From assembly GCA_037013685.1 (NCBI GenBank), contig CM072919.1, positions 36,341,320-36,405,319 of the forward strand: a DNA stretch of 64,000 nt, written 5' to 3'. The position numbers and the translations under genes were made by a program. The first letter of the stretch is position 1; each line of letters opens with the position of its first letter. The notes under the pieces are model-generated. The model ran no database searches. It was given only the letters and a program-made list of their open reading frames with translations, and was not told where the DNA came from. Of the stretch, positions 13,794 to 28,700 are shown one piece after another. Origin of the DNA: Acridotheres tristis (lineage: Eukaryota > Chordata > Aves > Passeriformes > Sturnidae).

Positions 13794-16700
13794 GCTCGAG
13801 AAATCAGATATATTTGCTTGAACAGTCTCCTTACTCACAGAGGTTACTGTAGCTCCAGCAGTTACCCATTGGTCAAAGAAATAAAATGCACAGATCATCA
13901 GTTTATCTATAGCGATACCAGCTAATTCAATTGCTGCTGTTCTAGTCAACTGGAATCAAAATAAGTTTCAAATTTCCTGGCAGCTGCTGCCCTGCACTGC
14001 ACACAATGATGTAAATGGATGCTTTCTGAGTATTATGAAACTGATGGGGGAACTGCAGTCTCATTCAGTCTATCGCAGGAGCTAAGGAGTCCACCTTGGC
14101 AGCTTGCAGGGGGAAAAAAAAATTTCCTCCAGCAAGGCTGCCTGACGGCATGCCAGGGATACGTCTGTGCTTAGCTGCCGTTTTTGTAACTGCGTCTGTA
14201 AGGGGAGAATTGGGTAGAATGGCGATGCTGAGAGTCATGTGCTGGTTTCAGAACACAGGATGCTTTATGGCATTTTAGCACTAGTGAGCTGAAAGTATTC
14301 ACTAAGTAGCCTAGTCATCCTGCATTTTGTGTTTCTGCAGCTCCTTGTACCGATCACAAGTAGCACGTGGGTGAGCTTGCATGCAGCATTGTATCAGTTA
14401 CGCTTTCCTGGTATTTCTTGCCACTATTTGTAAAAGGCAGATTAGGGCAAGTAAAAAAAATGTATACATTATGATGAAACAAATCTATAGGTGACAGAGT
14501 TTAATGAACAAACCACAGGATTTATGATATCACCACTGCAGCCTGCCAAAGAGGAGGGTTACACGTATGTCCTTGTCCTGCACTGCATCATGTTACAATT
14601 TCTATGGTCACTAAAACTATTCAAATTGATAAAGGAGCCTGCTCCTACTGAGATGGAGTGGCCATCCCCTGTAAAAGGGGAGGGATGTTGCACAGCCTCT
14701 GGCAGCCTTGTGCAGCAGCCCTTTTTCCAAATGATGTCATTCTCCATGCTACGATAGGTCCTGCCTGGCCAGCATAGCCAAAGCCAGGGGATTAACGTAA
14801 CACAAACACGCAGCTTTTGTAACTGGACTGCAAACATCCACGCCAGACTGGGGGCAGGATTTTCTGCAGCTTGCAGACACTCCAGGCTTTTGGGCAGTTT
14901 TTGCTTGCTCCAAAAAGGAGAAGCAAAGATAGGTCTTCATCCCATCAAAAGTTACAGCAGCATTATGTAAAAACAACTTGGTGGAAATGGGGAAGCTGAG
15001 TCAAAGTGAGAGGGAAACTGAGGGAAGAGGTTAGGGAGAGCTGCCTAGAAAAAAATCCAGGTGAAATGCCTCTGTGCCTTAGCAAACATGCAGGGAAGGT
15101 AGAGGGGAATAGAAGTATGGCAGGAACCTTGCAGAAAAATTGACCATCTTGGCTGAGATCCCTCACCCCAAAAAGAGAGAAATTCCTAGCTATGGTCACT
15201 GGGAGGTTTGGCACAGAGCCCAACAGCATGCACAGCCTGTGTGCTCTTTGCAGTCACCGTACTTTAACAGCCAGACAGTGGTGTGACAGACAGTGTTTCA
15301 GGGTTACCCAGAAATTAAACTAATTTGTTCAGGGGAAAAAATAATCCCCCTGCAAGCAAGCAGGGGCAGTGTGTTGCTCAGGAAATCGTACACCCACAGC
15401 TTGCTGTGCACTGGAAGAGATTCTCAAAAAGGTACTGCTCACCACTGCTCTTGCGTAGTTCCCTAAAGTCTGGGGGTTTTGGGCTACCAGAGGCTGTGCT
15501 AGATGAAATATCAGTCTGCCATAGGACAACCATGCCCATGCTAGGTAGATCTGTCAATCTCTCTGCTAGCCAAGTCCTAGTGCTGGAGTCTGGTAGTGTG
15601 ACAATGCTGAGTTTTCATTGGTTTGGAAAACAGAATGCGAAAAGCCACTAGGATAAGAATGTAAATACTGTGCATTTAGAAAGCAATGACCATGTAGAAA
15701 GCTTGTAAAATACATGTGTCACTTTGTGCCTTTTTGAGAGAATCTGGATTTTTTTATAACTGCACAAGTTCTAACCCTATTACTGACGGAAAGCTTTACA
15801 CAAGCAATGCTGTGACTTGGTTGCATATTTTCCCCCACAGATTTTAACTAATTCCCAGTGGTAAACAGGGTTTGGGACCACTTGCATAATTCCAACTGCA
15901 CTGAATTAAGTGTCCTCCAAAGAGCCCCGTACCTTTCCCCTGGTTGCAAGAAGGATGGCACCTTGCCGCAGTCACTCAAAGGCCTACAGACAGCTCAAAA
16001 CAGGACAAAGTCCAAAACTAACATGCAGCACACACTGAGAGGATTTAGTGTGAGGGATTATCCACTACAAATTGCTGTATGGGCCACAGATGGTCAGTGA
16101 GATAGCTCAGTCCCAAGAGTCATTACCCTGGAAAGCAAAATGGTAGAGTGGAACAGCTGTTAGCATGAGCAGGAACAGGAGGGAATACAAAGGGAGTATC
16201 TGGATTCCTTATCCTCACATAAAAGTGCAAGTGGGTCTTAGAATATTTAATGCAGTTTTCTTCTTTGAAGTCCCACACTCTGGAATGATATGGCTGTGAG
16301 AATCTCAACTTTTGATTTAAGACTTGTGTTTGGAGAAGTCTGAGACCCCAAATATAAACAACAGATCCAAAAATAATCTGAAATTTTCTATTTTTCTGTT
16401 GCTATGATTTATAAAGGAAGAGGCTAACAGATAATTTTCTAAGTTTAGATACACATAGTAATTAGCAAGAATTACTTTAAAAGCTCCGTAAGAGTCCTCA
16501 TCTGAAGAACAAACTTCTGAAGCAGTGACAACTCACAGCAGCTTTGACACTTTCAGCATCTACAAAGACTTTACATCCTCTCTAAATTCACCTGCAATTA
16601 ATGTTATATATTTAAAATACTGTATTTCTAAAGAATCCTCTCAAAACCCTTGGAAAGTTGGTTTGAGCAAGCTAAAATGGCTTTAAAAATCCCTCATTTC

Positions 16701-19700
16701 TAAGCACAGATCTCAGAAACTCTGGATTTTTGTAGATCCAGAAACCAGGCACATTTGCAGAAAAGGACATCCTTTACTATATTTCAGGGTTTGGGACCAA
16801 TTAACCAACCTAAGAGTAGTCTTGCTAGGCAGTTCTTAAAGCACCCTAGGAGATGGATATCAAGTTATTCACCCAGCTAAAATAGGACACAGGGACATGT
16901 GCGTCTCCCACGCTCCAAGTGTTTGTTGCTAAAGGTGCAGTTGGACGTTGCATAGTAACTTTTCAGCAGGCTCTCACAGCGAATAAGACTCCCTTCCTCA
17001 GGAAGCTGGACAGAGTTAAATAAACACAGGGATCTAAGGCAGATCTAAGGTACTTGTTAAAGCCAGTGAACTGTGAACAGGAAAAATACATACTGTACTC
17101 TGTGTTACACTTCTTCAGTCCAATACCAGCCCAGAACTGCATCTAAATACACAATTTTATTTAATGTCTTCTCTGTGTGCATATCAACAGCAAGTTAACA
17201 TGCATCATTTCTTTCAGAAAGCTTCAGAAATAAAGCAAGGCTACAGCACAATACAGGGTTTGTGTTGGTGTGCTGCAGATTTCACCATATGGTGTGGCTG
17301 AGGCCAATGAGAGGAGGCCATGGTGACAGGTAAAAATGCAGCTGTGCCCCACTGTACCTGCCTACAACAAGCCAAGTCAGCTGGCTGAGCCTCCCCTATT
17401 GAGCCCACTGATCTGGATGCTCCATTTTCTGTCTGCCTGATGGAAGGGGATGGCCTGATTGCCTCCAGGAAAGTATTGCTGAGTCCTGCCAGCTTCAGCC
17501 AAATTCAGCCTGTGCCATGTGTGCTTAGAACATCTGATGTGGGCAGACACTGACAGACTGCCAGCATCACCAGGTCCCCAAATATTTGTGTGCTCACATC
17601 AGCATGGCTCTCAGCTTCAGTCAGTACAGCACAGACAGGGAGACATTAACTGCCTTTACTCTGGCATTTCCTAACTTCTGAGCACTTAATTCTGCACCTT
17701 TAAAAAACAAAAAACAAACAACCCATGTTTTAACGATTATTTGTACTAAACCCTTGGCCTTCAAACAACTCTGTTGTTTAGAAAGTTGAGGATGTGGTAA
17801 TCTCCTCCCTACAGCTGTAGGTTATGATAACTTGAACTATCCAGCTTTCAAGTGGAGGTCACAAGACATACAATTTCCTCCTGTGGAGCAGGGGACGTAG
17901 CATAATGCCTTGTTCCCTCTTTAGTTTTCCTCTTCTCTGGACTGGAAACCCAGATATCCATCACACTACACCTGACAGTTCCAGAGCATGTCTCAGCTTC
18001 TCCCAACCCCAGGAAGTGGAATTCTCAGAAATTCAAGAGAAATAGCAAGACAGCTCCACCTCTCCATCTCTGCAGCCAAGATGCAGAGCACAATGAAACC
18101 TGTCCTCCTGCACCAGCATTTATTTTTCCATATGCACAATTCTCTTCTGACAGCACTGCAAGAGCTTGCTGCTCTTCAGAACATCCAAAATGACTTGCTT
18201 TACTCCATATTGGAGTGAAAAAGGAGCACTCAGCATGGCCAGCAAACATGCTGGTGCCAAAGAGGTAATCACTTCCTATAGTGCACAAACTCCACTGGAA
18301 AAGTACCTTCTAATACGGTACCTCTGGATACTTAAATTTAAAAAGTTAACCTTCTTTTTAAATCATTGCCAATCAGCAATGCCAAACATCAGGGATATTT
18401 ATGAGAAAACTATGGATTACACATTGTGATTTAAAAACTCCTGCATGTCTTCTGTATGCCAGAAAATGCAGTAGGACACTAGAAACAATAACAACAAGAA
18501 GCTGATAAAGTCAAATATGCACAACAGGATGATGGAATTTTAACTATGGGGGAGAGGGGTACCACAGCTCTGAGCATTCTGTATTCCAGCTTTGTGTGTG
18601 CTCCTGGTAAACACTGCAACATGTCCGATGTGCCAAACCTTCACCATAATTAAACAAAATTCAGGTAAGAAAATCAGGCAGTCCTCCAACCCTCAGAAAA
18701 TGCAGTTTTGCCACTTTTAAGGAAAGGAGAGTTACAGAGGAAGATACCAGACCAGGGAGCCTAGACTTTCAGGACTGCCTGGAGATGGAAAGAACAAGAG
18801 ATGAAAATATGGCAAAGGGTGGTGCCTCAAAATGGAAAACAATAGCGTTGGAGCATTGGGCAAGACTACAGTCGGCAGTCTCGGATATCATAAGAACAAT
18901 GCAATTGAGTGCCTGTGGTCTAAGGGCAGTTCCTGCAGTGAGGATCCAGAAGGTGTCACTTCCATGCAATGTGAGGAGGATGAAGCAGAGCTGGACATGC
19001 GTGCCTTGAAATAGCAGACCAAACAAGTGAGGCAGAAGATTAAGCACAACCTAGTATGTCAGTGATGCTCATTTTACACAAAGATACCGAGATAATTTTC
19101 TTAAAGCTGTTTACATCAGCAGTATAGAACCCTGAAAAGGCTTCACTTTTACAAAATAGCAGCCATTGTGTTCTTCCTTTGCTCTTGAAAGAAGTTCTAG
19201 GAATTTTAAAGCAAAAGCAATCATTTGTATGATTGCAGTTCAGAAATGGGTATGTTGCATGGGTCAAAGTATGTGTTTGATTTTCTTTCACGTGTTAGAG
19301 CTGGCATTGTTTGACCCCTTGCAAAGGTGATTCAGCACACATTGCCAGGAGAAAATAAGCCCTTTTTAAAGAAGTGTTCTTTTGGCGTTATTTTGGGGGG
19401 GTTTGTTACTCAGTTTTTGCTGGCTTGAGCTTGCTAAGCACACAGATGAGCACAAGAACTAGAATGAGACAATCCGTGGCAGCATGTGTCTGGGACCATC
19501 GCTTTTGGCAGAACCAAGATGTTAAATGAGCTCAGTTCCCTCATGACACCTCACTGAACACAAAACAGCAAGTGACAGGCTTTCCAAAAAGCTATTTGTT
19601 TCACCAGCAATTCAAAACCAAGCTTCTTCCAGCAGCTGTTGGGAAAGACCAGATTTGCATAGCAACACAGGCAGTATTTGTACAGGGCTTTTTTGTGAAG

Positions 19701-22700
19701 GATGAGATTAAACCTCTGGTATACAGGAGGGATGAAAGCTTTCTCCTCTCAGAAGCATGAGAGAAAAGACTGTTTATTAATCTTAAGAAGCTATTTTCTT
19801 CGTAACACCGGTCTTGGATTTATTTTCTCATATAACAGGAATTATGGGGTATTTGGCCTTCATGTTTATTTAAGGAATTACTTTGTAGTATCCCCCACTT
19901 TTTTCCCCAAGGAAGCACTTTTAGGACTAAGTCACACGGCAGTGACTTTTTTTCTTTTTGGTATTTAAATGTATTAACGGCAAAGTCATAAAAATCAGGC
20001 CTGTAGCACAGCCAAGCCCGAAGAAAAGTCTGCTCAATAGAGATCACTGTTTCCACAGCAGTTTCCAGAGGAGGAATGTATGTTTCCACATACAACAAGC
20101 GGCCTTTTATGTAAGTGAGTCTGAGAAGAGGTCTTGTCCAACCCAGCTAAATTCAGTTTCTAAAAAACATTTTCTTTTGCTGGAAGGCAGAAGGCTGGGG
20201 TTTCGCCAAGGAAGGTGGCCAGGCTGCACAGGGCCACGTGGACAAGTGTGATGCGTCCTCCCAGCTTCTCCAGTGGGAGGGTCTACAGGGAGATGTGTGG
20301 TCTTTAACCCTTCCACAACAGGAGGGTTCCGGGGGCTTGGACCTGCTTCTGCTCCGAGTAAGGCATCCAGGGCAGGAGGATGGGCAACAGACAAGAGAGG
20401 AGAGGACCCAGACAAGAGGTATCATGCATTAAAGACAAGAGCACATTAGGGCATCAGTGATCACAAATATCCCAGAAAAATCCAGAATGAAGACAGCAAA
20501 GAAGAGAAAATGTTTTACATGTGATAGCTTTATTAGCATTTGAATATCATTGCTGAAACACCTCTTTTAAAGCCATCTATTTTTTTATTTTCCCCCCTCT
20601 CATCTGAAAATGATCAGCAGCTTCAACCTGGAAGGTAAAAATCAACACAGGAGCTTATTAACAAAAGCTGCCACCTCCCACCTGGGTAAACATAAGTGCT
20701 TGCCAGAGTCACCCCAATTATTGTTCCTTCTTTGTGAATTGCCTTGTCTGATGCAAGGGTTTTAGTACTCAATCAAGACATGTGTATCCTCAGCAGCATC
20801 AACAGGGCTACAGTAACACGGCTGTGGCCTAAAGGGAAAGGATAAACCAGAACGCAGCAGCAATTAAGCCGTTCAGCAGCTTACATGCTATGTTCTGTTT
20901 TTGAGGCCAGCCATGGCACGGGTCGACTGCTTTAGGTTAGATAAATTAAAGTTCAGCCTAACTGTCCACAGTGACAAGTTGTTTTCTTGATCAAGTTTAA
21001 ACACCAGCATTTCTCCTGGCCCTGCCCCTATCACTCATTTGCTTGAAATATTTCATACTTTGACCCCTAAAAAGCATGTCTTCTTTCTTTTAAAGGAAAC
21101 TTCTGAAAGTAGCATGTTTATTTGGATTTTTGGTGGTGTTTTCTCCCTTCCCATCTAACACAGAGAAGAACAAGTATAGCTGCTTCCCCCAAAGGCATAT
21201 GTCATGACATATTTGGCATATATCAGATCCAAAAAAACCCATGATTTGGTGCAAAAAAGTCCTGAGTTTGTACTACTGTCCCCTCAGTCACCCTGGCCTC
21301 ATTCACCTTCGTTAATAAGCAGTTAAAACCTGCTCGCTTGAAGAAAAAACTAGAAGGGGCAGAATCACTCTCATTTATCTAGGATGGTCAAACAACTTGG
21401 AAGAGAAGGAGGAGGAGGAGGATGCATTTGTCTGTGACAGCATGAGGTCAGTCTGGGCAGGTAAAATGTCACCCAGTTTTTGGGTACAATTCACAAATGT
21501 TGTATGTTAACCACAGTTAAATATTCACAAACCCTCCTGTGAGGGTCCCTTGAAATCACTCCCATTTTGCTAATTGTTAGCCCCTAATTGTAGTTTCTCA
21601 TTAATAAAAGAACACGAGGACATCCAGAAACAAAGCAAGAAGCAGCACAGGAAAAATACAGACAATTAGGCATGTAAGTCCATATATCTGGCTTACTCTT
21701 TGCCACTCTTTATTTTAGAGCTCAGTACTTAGCTAAGAATAACTAAGTTATTTGATAATTGTTTTGGCTGGTAATAACAATAGGTTCACTTGGATTTATT
21801 AGACACAGTATACTTTATTTAATACCAATCTCTGGATTTGTACCAATGCCTGCTGACATTGCTCTCATACTGTGTCTTTCCAAGCAAGAAATGAGGTCAT
21901 CATGATTCATGTAATAAACTGATACATATTTTGTGGCAATTTGGAAGAGTTTTTAAAATTCCTATGTGAGGTCCTTTTGGCTTGGGCTTTTTTGAGGGTT
22001 TTTTCCCTTTTTGGAAGTTTGGATTTTTTCCACTTTGCAATTAGGACTTCCCAAGTGGATGACCAAATTTTATAAAATCCAGGAATAAACTCAAGTTCTG
22101 CTTATTATTATTACTATTACTATTATTATTATTGTTGTTGTTATTATTACTATTATTATTCTCTTTTTTTCCTTTTCTTACTGAAGTTGAGGAGCCTACA
22201 CAGTTTATTTTTTAACAAAGTGCTGCCCTTTTCTGGCAAGAAGGGAGTCTTCTGTAATTGACATTCCAGAAAGTTTGTAATTCGAAAAGATCAAGGTATA
22301 AAGAGAACTGCCTGAGGAAATGCTTTTCCAAAGAGGGCAGGGCTTGTTGATAATTCTGACGAGGCAAGAGGAGTAGTTATAATAACTGCATTTATTTTCT
22401 TCTAAGCTTGGGCTCTTAAAACATAGAAAATGCCCTGTATTTACAAGAAGACAACAGGAACAAGACAGATCCTTCAGCACAACATTAGACATTGCACCTG
22501 GACTTCTGGAATTATTGACTACAGAGGGCAGAGCAGTTCGGGCACCACCTCAAGTATCTAAATTAAAATCTTACCTACTTCTACCTGTAGAAAGACCACA
22601 AATCACATTTCTGGAAGGAGCTCCAGGCAGAAATAGCCATGTTTCAGCACGTGCAATTGCAGAACTTGTGGCTAAACAACTCCACTGCAGAGAAGTGCAG

Positions 22701-25700
22701 GGACTCCATCCACCAATGCATCTCGAGCATGAGTCCCTGCTGTCACATCATGGTGGCCCACATGAGCCAGAAAGGAAGGCAGAGTTATAAAACAGGGGAC
22801 CATTGTCATTTTCTGGGGCCAAACCAGAAGGATCCTAGGGTCTGGTACTTGTGAAGGGCAGCACAGCACAGCGAGTGAGCCCTCAAAGGGTCATTAAATG
22901 AGCAGCTTCTGCAAAACTTTCCTGAGTAGCTTAAGAGTTGGGGGGTTTTTTTGCACAAAAGAGTAATAAATAGCACTTACCCATTCCTGAAGGCTTCTCT
23001 TCTTCCAAGCCAAATAAAAATTCATATTTGGCCTTGGCAACATTCTGGGCATGAGCTGATACGTCATTATCCCAGACAAGTGCTTCTGCCTAGAGTCAAA
23101 ATAAACAAAGTTTATCTACCTTTTAGTGAAAAAACAGCAGAAGGAACATGAAATCCCTTCAGGCATTTTTAAGGTCACCACTAAGATCATCCAGAGCAGA
23201 CATGGGCCAACTCAGAGCACTTTTGAAGAGCTCACCTCTCTGTCATTGAACCCAAAAATTTCAGTATTAAGAACAAAGATCTTTTAGAGATGTTAGAACA
23301 TCGAACCACTCTTTACCCACTCTTTAGCCAGCTTACCCACAGAAAGGCCAGCAGCACTGGCCAACTATCTCAATAATACCAGTTAGGGTTAAAAATATCA
23401 AGGGAATAGTATCAGAAATAGCAAATTTGAGTATGTATGTCATAAAACTGGGACCCATGGGAAAAGCATAAATGGGGCAGGCTGTTTCTTTGAAATGAGA
23501 GTGGGGTAGAAAGTGAGAAGCAAGGACTACAACAAGGATTATTAAAAAAGGGAAGAAGGATAAGATACGCAAATATGTAGGAGTACTGTCTAATGATCCC
23601 TGTTGGGCAGCCCATGCATGACCACCACTGTCTATATCAGGACAAGACCCCAACTCAGTTTTACAACCATACCACACAAGTCAAACCTGCTTATCTGGCC
23701 AGGAGGCAGGGAGGGGATACAGGGTGGTGAGTCCAGTGAGCAGGGGAACACCTGGAGGGGTGGATGGACAGATGGATTGAGCAACTCGTTCTACCCAGGC
23801 CTGGTGCCACCAGCACCTTCCCACTGCTCCCTTCTTGTAAGACACACTTTGACCAAGTAAAGGTCCAGTTTCTCAGAAGAGAGAAAGGCTATAGGATTAA
23901 GATCAAAGCATTTTTCTGAACAGGTAGGGACAAAACAAATCTTTAAGATAAAGCACACATCAGCAACAAACTGTTGTGCAAAAACTATCTAGAGAGTCAG
24001 CACTAGTTTTCTTCCCAGCAGGACAAGATGGAGCCCATAATTCTTCTGCTTGAAGTGACAGATAAATTAAATCATTAATTCTACAAATTCTGCAGTAAAC
24101 TTTATATTCATATGAGGCAGTCAGTTGCTGTATCATAGCAAGCCATGGCATGGTTTACACTGGTGAAAGCATTAGCTTACAAAAACACTCTTTGAAAAAC
24201 AAAGTTAAGTGGAACATTCTGTCCCCCAAGACAACAATAACTTTTATGCATTTCTATCAAATACCTCAGGATAAGCATCAGATACAAACAGAAGTTCAAA
24301 GTACCAGGGATACATAATTCACAGGAACACATAGTCATGGCTATTAATCAGAGATGGATGGAATCACAAATCCATATATTCCTCCTAGGCCATCTGTCCA
24401 AAAATTAAATTTTCTTCCAAGAGAATACTGAAGAATAGCTGTCTTGCCCCATGCCCGAGAACTGTTTTGCTCTAGGTTCTCCTGGCCTTTTACAACCATT
24501 TCTTCTCCTACCTTTCTGTACTGTGCCAGTTCTGCAAGATTTAGTCCAACACCACTCTGCTCTAAGTCGACAGCAGATCTTACACCGGGGGGTCTTGGAC
24601 TAACTTATTCACCATTAACTAATCCAACTACTCAGCACTAGGGCTTCCAGTACACTGATGACACATACTAACACAGCCTACCCAATTCTTTGGTAAAGAT
24701 GTGATGGAACCGATAAAGGTCTTTCTAGCACAAAGATACCTATCACAAGCATGACAAAATAAGCTTGGAAGAAATCCGTATGTCTGTCCTGCCTTTACAG
24801 GGCTGCATTCATTCACTGGCAGGGAGGCAAGAAGGGCTAGAAAAGGAATAGCTGGAGCCAGAGCATACAGGAGAAGGCTCTTTGTCTGCAACAGCTTAGA
24901 CAGGAGTACTTATAGAGCCAGACAAAAATTCAGCCTACTCAGATGGATGTGAAGGGATGGGATGGCTAACAACTAGCTGGTGCCAAATCCCAGTGACAGA
25001 TAAATGAAATGGAAAATAAAATGAACATAACAGTTCAGTTCCTGAGTAGCAAAGAATTTCTGATCTATACCCCTCTGGGACACAGCTTCTCCATCCCTCA
25101 CCCTTGCTCTCTGAGATTTCACAGACATCTGCTGCACTAAGCATCCCTGCCAGCAAACACATGTTCCAAGAATCTCTATTTGCCTGTACCTTATTGTAAA
25201 GCAAAGAAGAAAACTACAGCTCACAGGACCCTTTGCATCATCCAGTAACAGGCACAATTGTCTAATGCGGTTTCAGTGATAGGGCATCATTTATCAGAGT
25301 TAGAAGCCTAAAGAGAGGCTGCAAAATCTTAGTCTTTGCATCTGAAAAGGGTAACTTGATTTTCAGAAGTGCTAAACACTGCTGATGAGAATTACAGATA
25401 CAGCCTTGTGTAGGGGAACAGCTGTATTTAACATCTATTTAGGTTGTCAGAGCACTAAAAGGATGTATACAGAAAGTTCAGATCCAGGATTAAGGATAAG
25501 TTTATCATATTTCATCCAAACAAGAAATATTAAAAAAGAATGCAAGAGCAGGAAAGAATGAGGATGCTCTGAGGTCAGAGCTAGTTTTTAAGACTATTGC
25601 TTTACTAACGTCCAAATCAAGAGACAACAAGAGGCTCTCCTTTCCTTCTTTCAATTTAACACCCAAGCCTTGCAGAAGTCAAAAGGCCCTGAAACCAGGA

Positions 25701-28700
25701 GCCCAGAAATGGGCTGGACAAACATTCATGGTGCTTTCAAGATGCATTAGCAAAGATTAAATACGAGCAAGATTGAAAGGGATATAAAACTCCTGCTTAA
25801 GCCTTCTCTCTCAGCTCAAGGGCAAAGAAATCTGCATCCAGGTCAGCTCATTTCATAATTGCTTCCCTCAGAGGGCTTTAACTACCACCTTTGATGCATC
25901 TCATCTTTGTCACTGCTGGAGAAGGTGACGCTTAGAGCACCAATCCCCTTAAATCAGCCCAGCTGTACATACATTTCTCATGAGCCATATACATATTATT
26001 TTTCAGTCCAGTGATGCTCTGGGCAGAGAGGCAGCAAGCTCCTACCCATTTGTGCATCACTCTTGCAGAGCCTTCTGCCTGTTTGAATATGTTTGATGAA
26101 GCCTACTTATCTAGGTCATAGCTCTTGGTCAGGAATTAGAAGGCTACATTTGCCTCTCAGTGAATTTTAGATAACATTTATGAAGCTGCATTAGTTTGCA
26201 CTTGGCAGTCCTCATCCCTCAGACCTCCTGCCAACACACTGGACCAGTTCCTATTGACATCACACAAGGCATTGGCATGGGTCAACAGAGGTCCCACCTT
26301 GCTGGCCTTCTGTTTCATGCTTAGGGAGCAGAGAGATTCTTCAGGATAAGCCCATGGTGCTCGTGGTGATTTCAGACCAGCACAGGAATGAAGCTGCTGA
26401 ATCCGTGTCTCAGCACTGAACAGAACAGCAGCAGGATGCTAAGACCACAGCGTTCCTGCTACTCCAGCTGGAGCTGCCAAGGACAGATAAGTAAGCCCAG
26501 AACGAAGCATACACATTGCCTCTGCTCTGCTGTCTGGATGTACAAATGGACAGCGGGTCAGGATCTGCGAGGAGAAACTGTTCCCACAATTCACTCTTGA
26601 GAGGTGTCTTTAGCTCCTGATGTGAGCTGGGTGCTGCCTTTCCGGAAGCGCAGTTTCTCTCTCTGGATGAATTTCATTTCAACTCATAAACTCCCCTCAA
26701 ATTACCCTCCAAAAATCCCAGTGGTTTTTAGATAGGTATAGTGAGACATAAAAAGCTAAAGAAAATGGTTCTCCTTTCTCCACAGAAGAAAAGCACCAAA
26801 ACATCCTCTTTTGACTTTCACTGAGGTTCTGGTTGGGACCTTTTTTGGGGACAAACTGGTTTTATCTTGGGGCCTTTTTTCTCCTTTCATCCTGTCTTGG
26901 GGTGAACATCTCCTCCTAACTTGTCCCAAACCACAACACATACCTACGTGTCAGAGAGCTTTAATTGAAGAGTATCAAACTCTTGCTATCTCACCGCCAT
27001 TTTCAGCTGAGCTGACAGGAGAGCTGGGCTCTGTCCAGTGGTAAGGATAACACTGTCCACAGCTGCTGTGACAAGGAATGGGTCAGCCTGAGCACAAAGA
27101 ACCAGTGTGAAACCATGCCTCCTGAAACATTCACACTTTAGGTCAAACACTTTTTTTGAAAATGTCTAACAAGGAGGAAGCACTCAAAGGAGCAGATAAT
27201 TAAATGGCAAATTCCAGTCTGGTATTTTTCAGACTCCCTGAGAGGACAGATGCTGTTAGACAGACTCACTCCTTGGAGGAGACCTGGGAAAAGAGTGCTT
27301 GAGAAAAAGCAGGACAGGATGGGCACTCAAGCATGAGTCTTCAGGGAGCAAGAGTCAGCCAAAATTCTGGACAGCAAGAGACCACTCATGCTAAGGGGGA
27401 ACATCAGCAGGAAGGGACCTAAGGACAACTCATGAAGAACTTTTAGCTGGGACAGAGAGGTGAAAACATCCTCAGGCATGTCTGCACTGCTCAGCCGCAC
27501 CAAGAGGAAGCCTCAGTTTTACACGCTTCCGCATGTGCACAGCTCTGTTTCCCAGAGCTCCCTGCCTTCCCCCTTAGCATACCACCACTGGATGTCAGCT
27601 CCCTGACAGCAGGCAACACCCCCCCGCACTGGCAGCGCCTTTTGGAGGTTTCTTTGAGGCTACTGGGGAAACGCTGCCATATTGCAAGAAAGCAGAAAAA
27701 GCCTTGAAGAATGCCTGTAAATCACAGTCCACGATGGAGAACTTTACAGCCACACCTGGACCATTTCTAATCCCAGGCTGTGCTTGTTCCATTCTCATTG
27801 CTTCCACAGTATCTCCAGCAGCAAAAAACTCAATTGCCTGTCAGCAACCTATCAAACACCCTGATAACAGTGCTCTCAGCAAGAATGATGGATAGAAGGT
27901 TCCCACAAATTTTAAGAACTTCTCCAGCAAGTTGCAATGTCATGGACAAGTCTTTGCAGAATCCTGCATCTGCCTCTGCTGTCACATCATCCCTGCATGG
28001 TCAAGAGCTCAGCAAGCTTCACAGCTTTTGACAGGTCATACCAATTGTTCTGAAAAGACTATGCCTGTTGAGCTTGTCCTAAATCACCTTCCTAAGTAAC
28101 AGGATTAAATGCAGAAAGCTGGCATTAAAATAAACTTGCTAACTGGTAAAACCTAGTGCACCGACATCACAGAAGAGTGTGGGTGCTCACAGTTAAGACG
28201 ACTAGGAAGGGTCATAGTGTTTAACTCCATGTGACCTCATACACCATACTTGTGTTTTCCTCATATTTCCCCACACTAATACACGTGTTTGCAATTCTTG
28301 AAAAAAAGCGTTAATAAAATAGATTAAAATTCAAAAGAACAGGAGCTTTGCATGGCTTAATCTCAGCTGGAGCTGCTAAAACTTAATGCTAGCCAAGGTT
28401 TTGAAAGAGAAGAAATCTCAGCCAGGGTTTTAAGCTAATTCCTAACTATCAGGAGTTGGAGGGAGATGCATAGAAAGCCAGAAGGTGGGGAAGAACAGGC
28501 TTGTGTGAGAGCACTGCCTATAGCTGTCTTCTAGTAGAGAAGTTGGATTTTACAGAAGGTCATGTAGGACTTTTCAGCTACGAGGCAACTGAGAGATGTG
28601 GCAGAGGTGTTTGCAATGATTAGGGGTCTGAAAAAAGCAAAGAACAATCAGTAATTCAGCACTTTTTTTTTTAATGAAACAGCCAGAAGACAACAAAAGA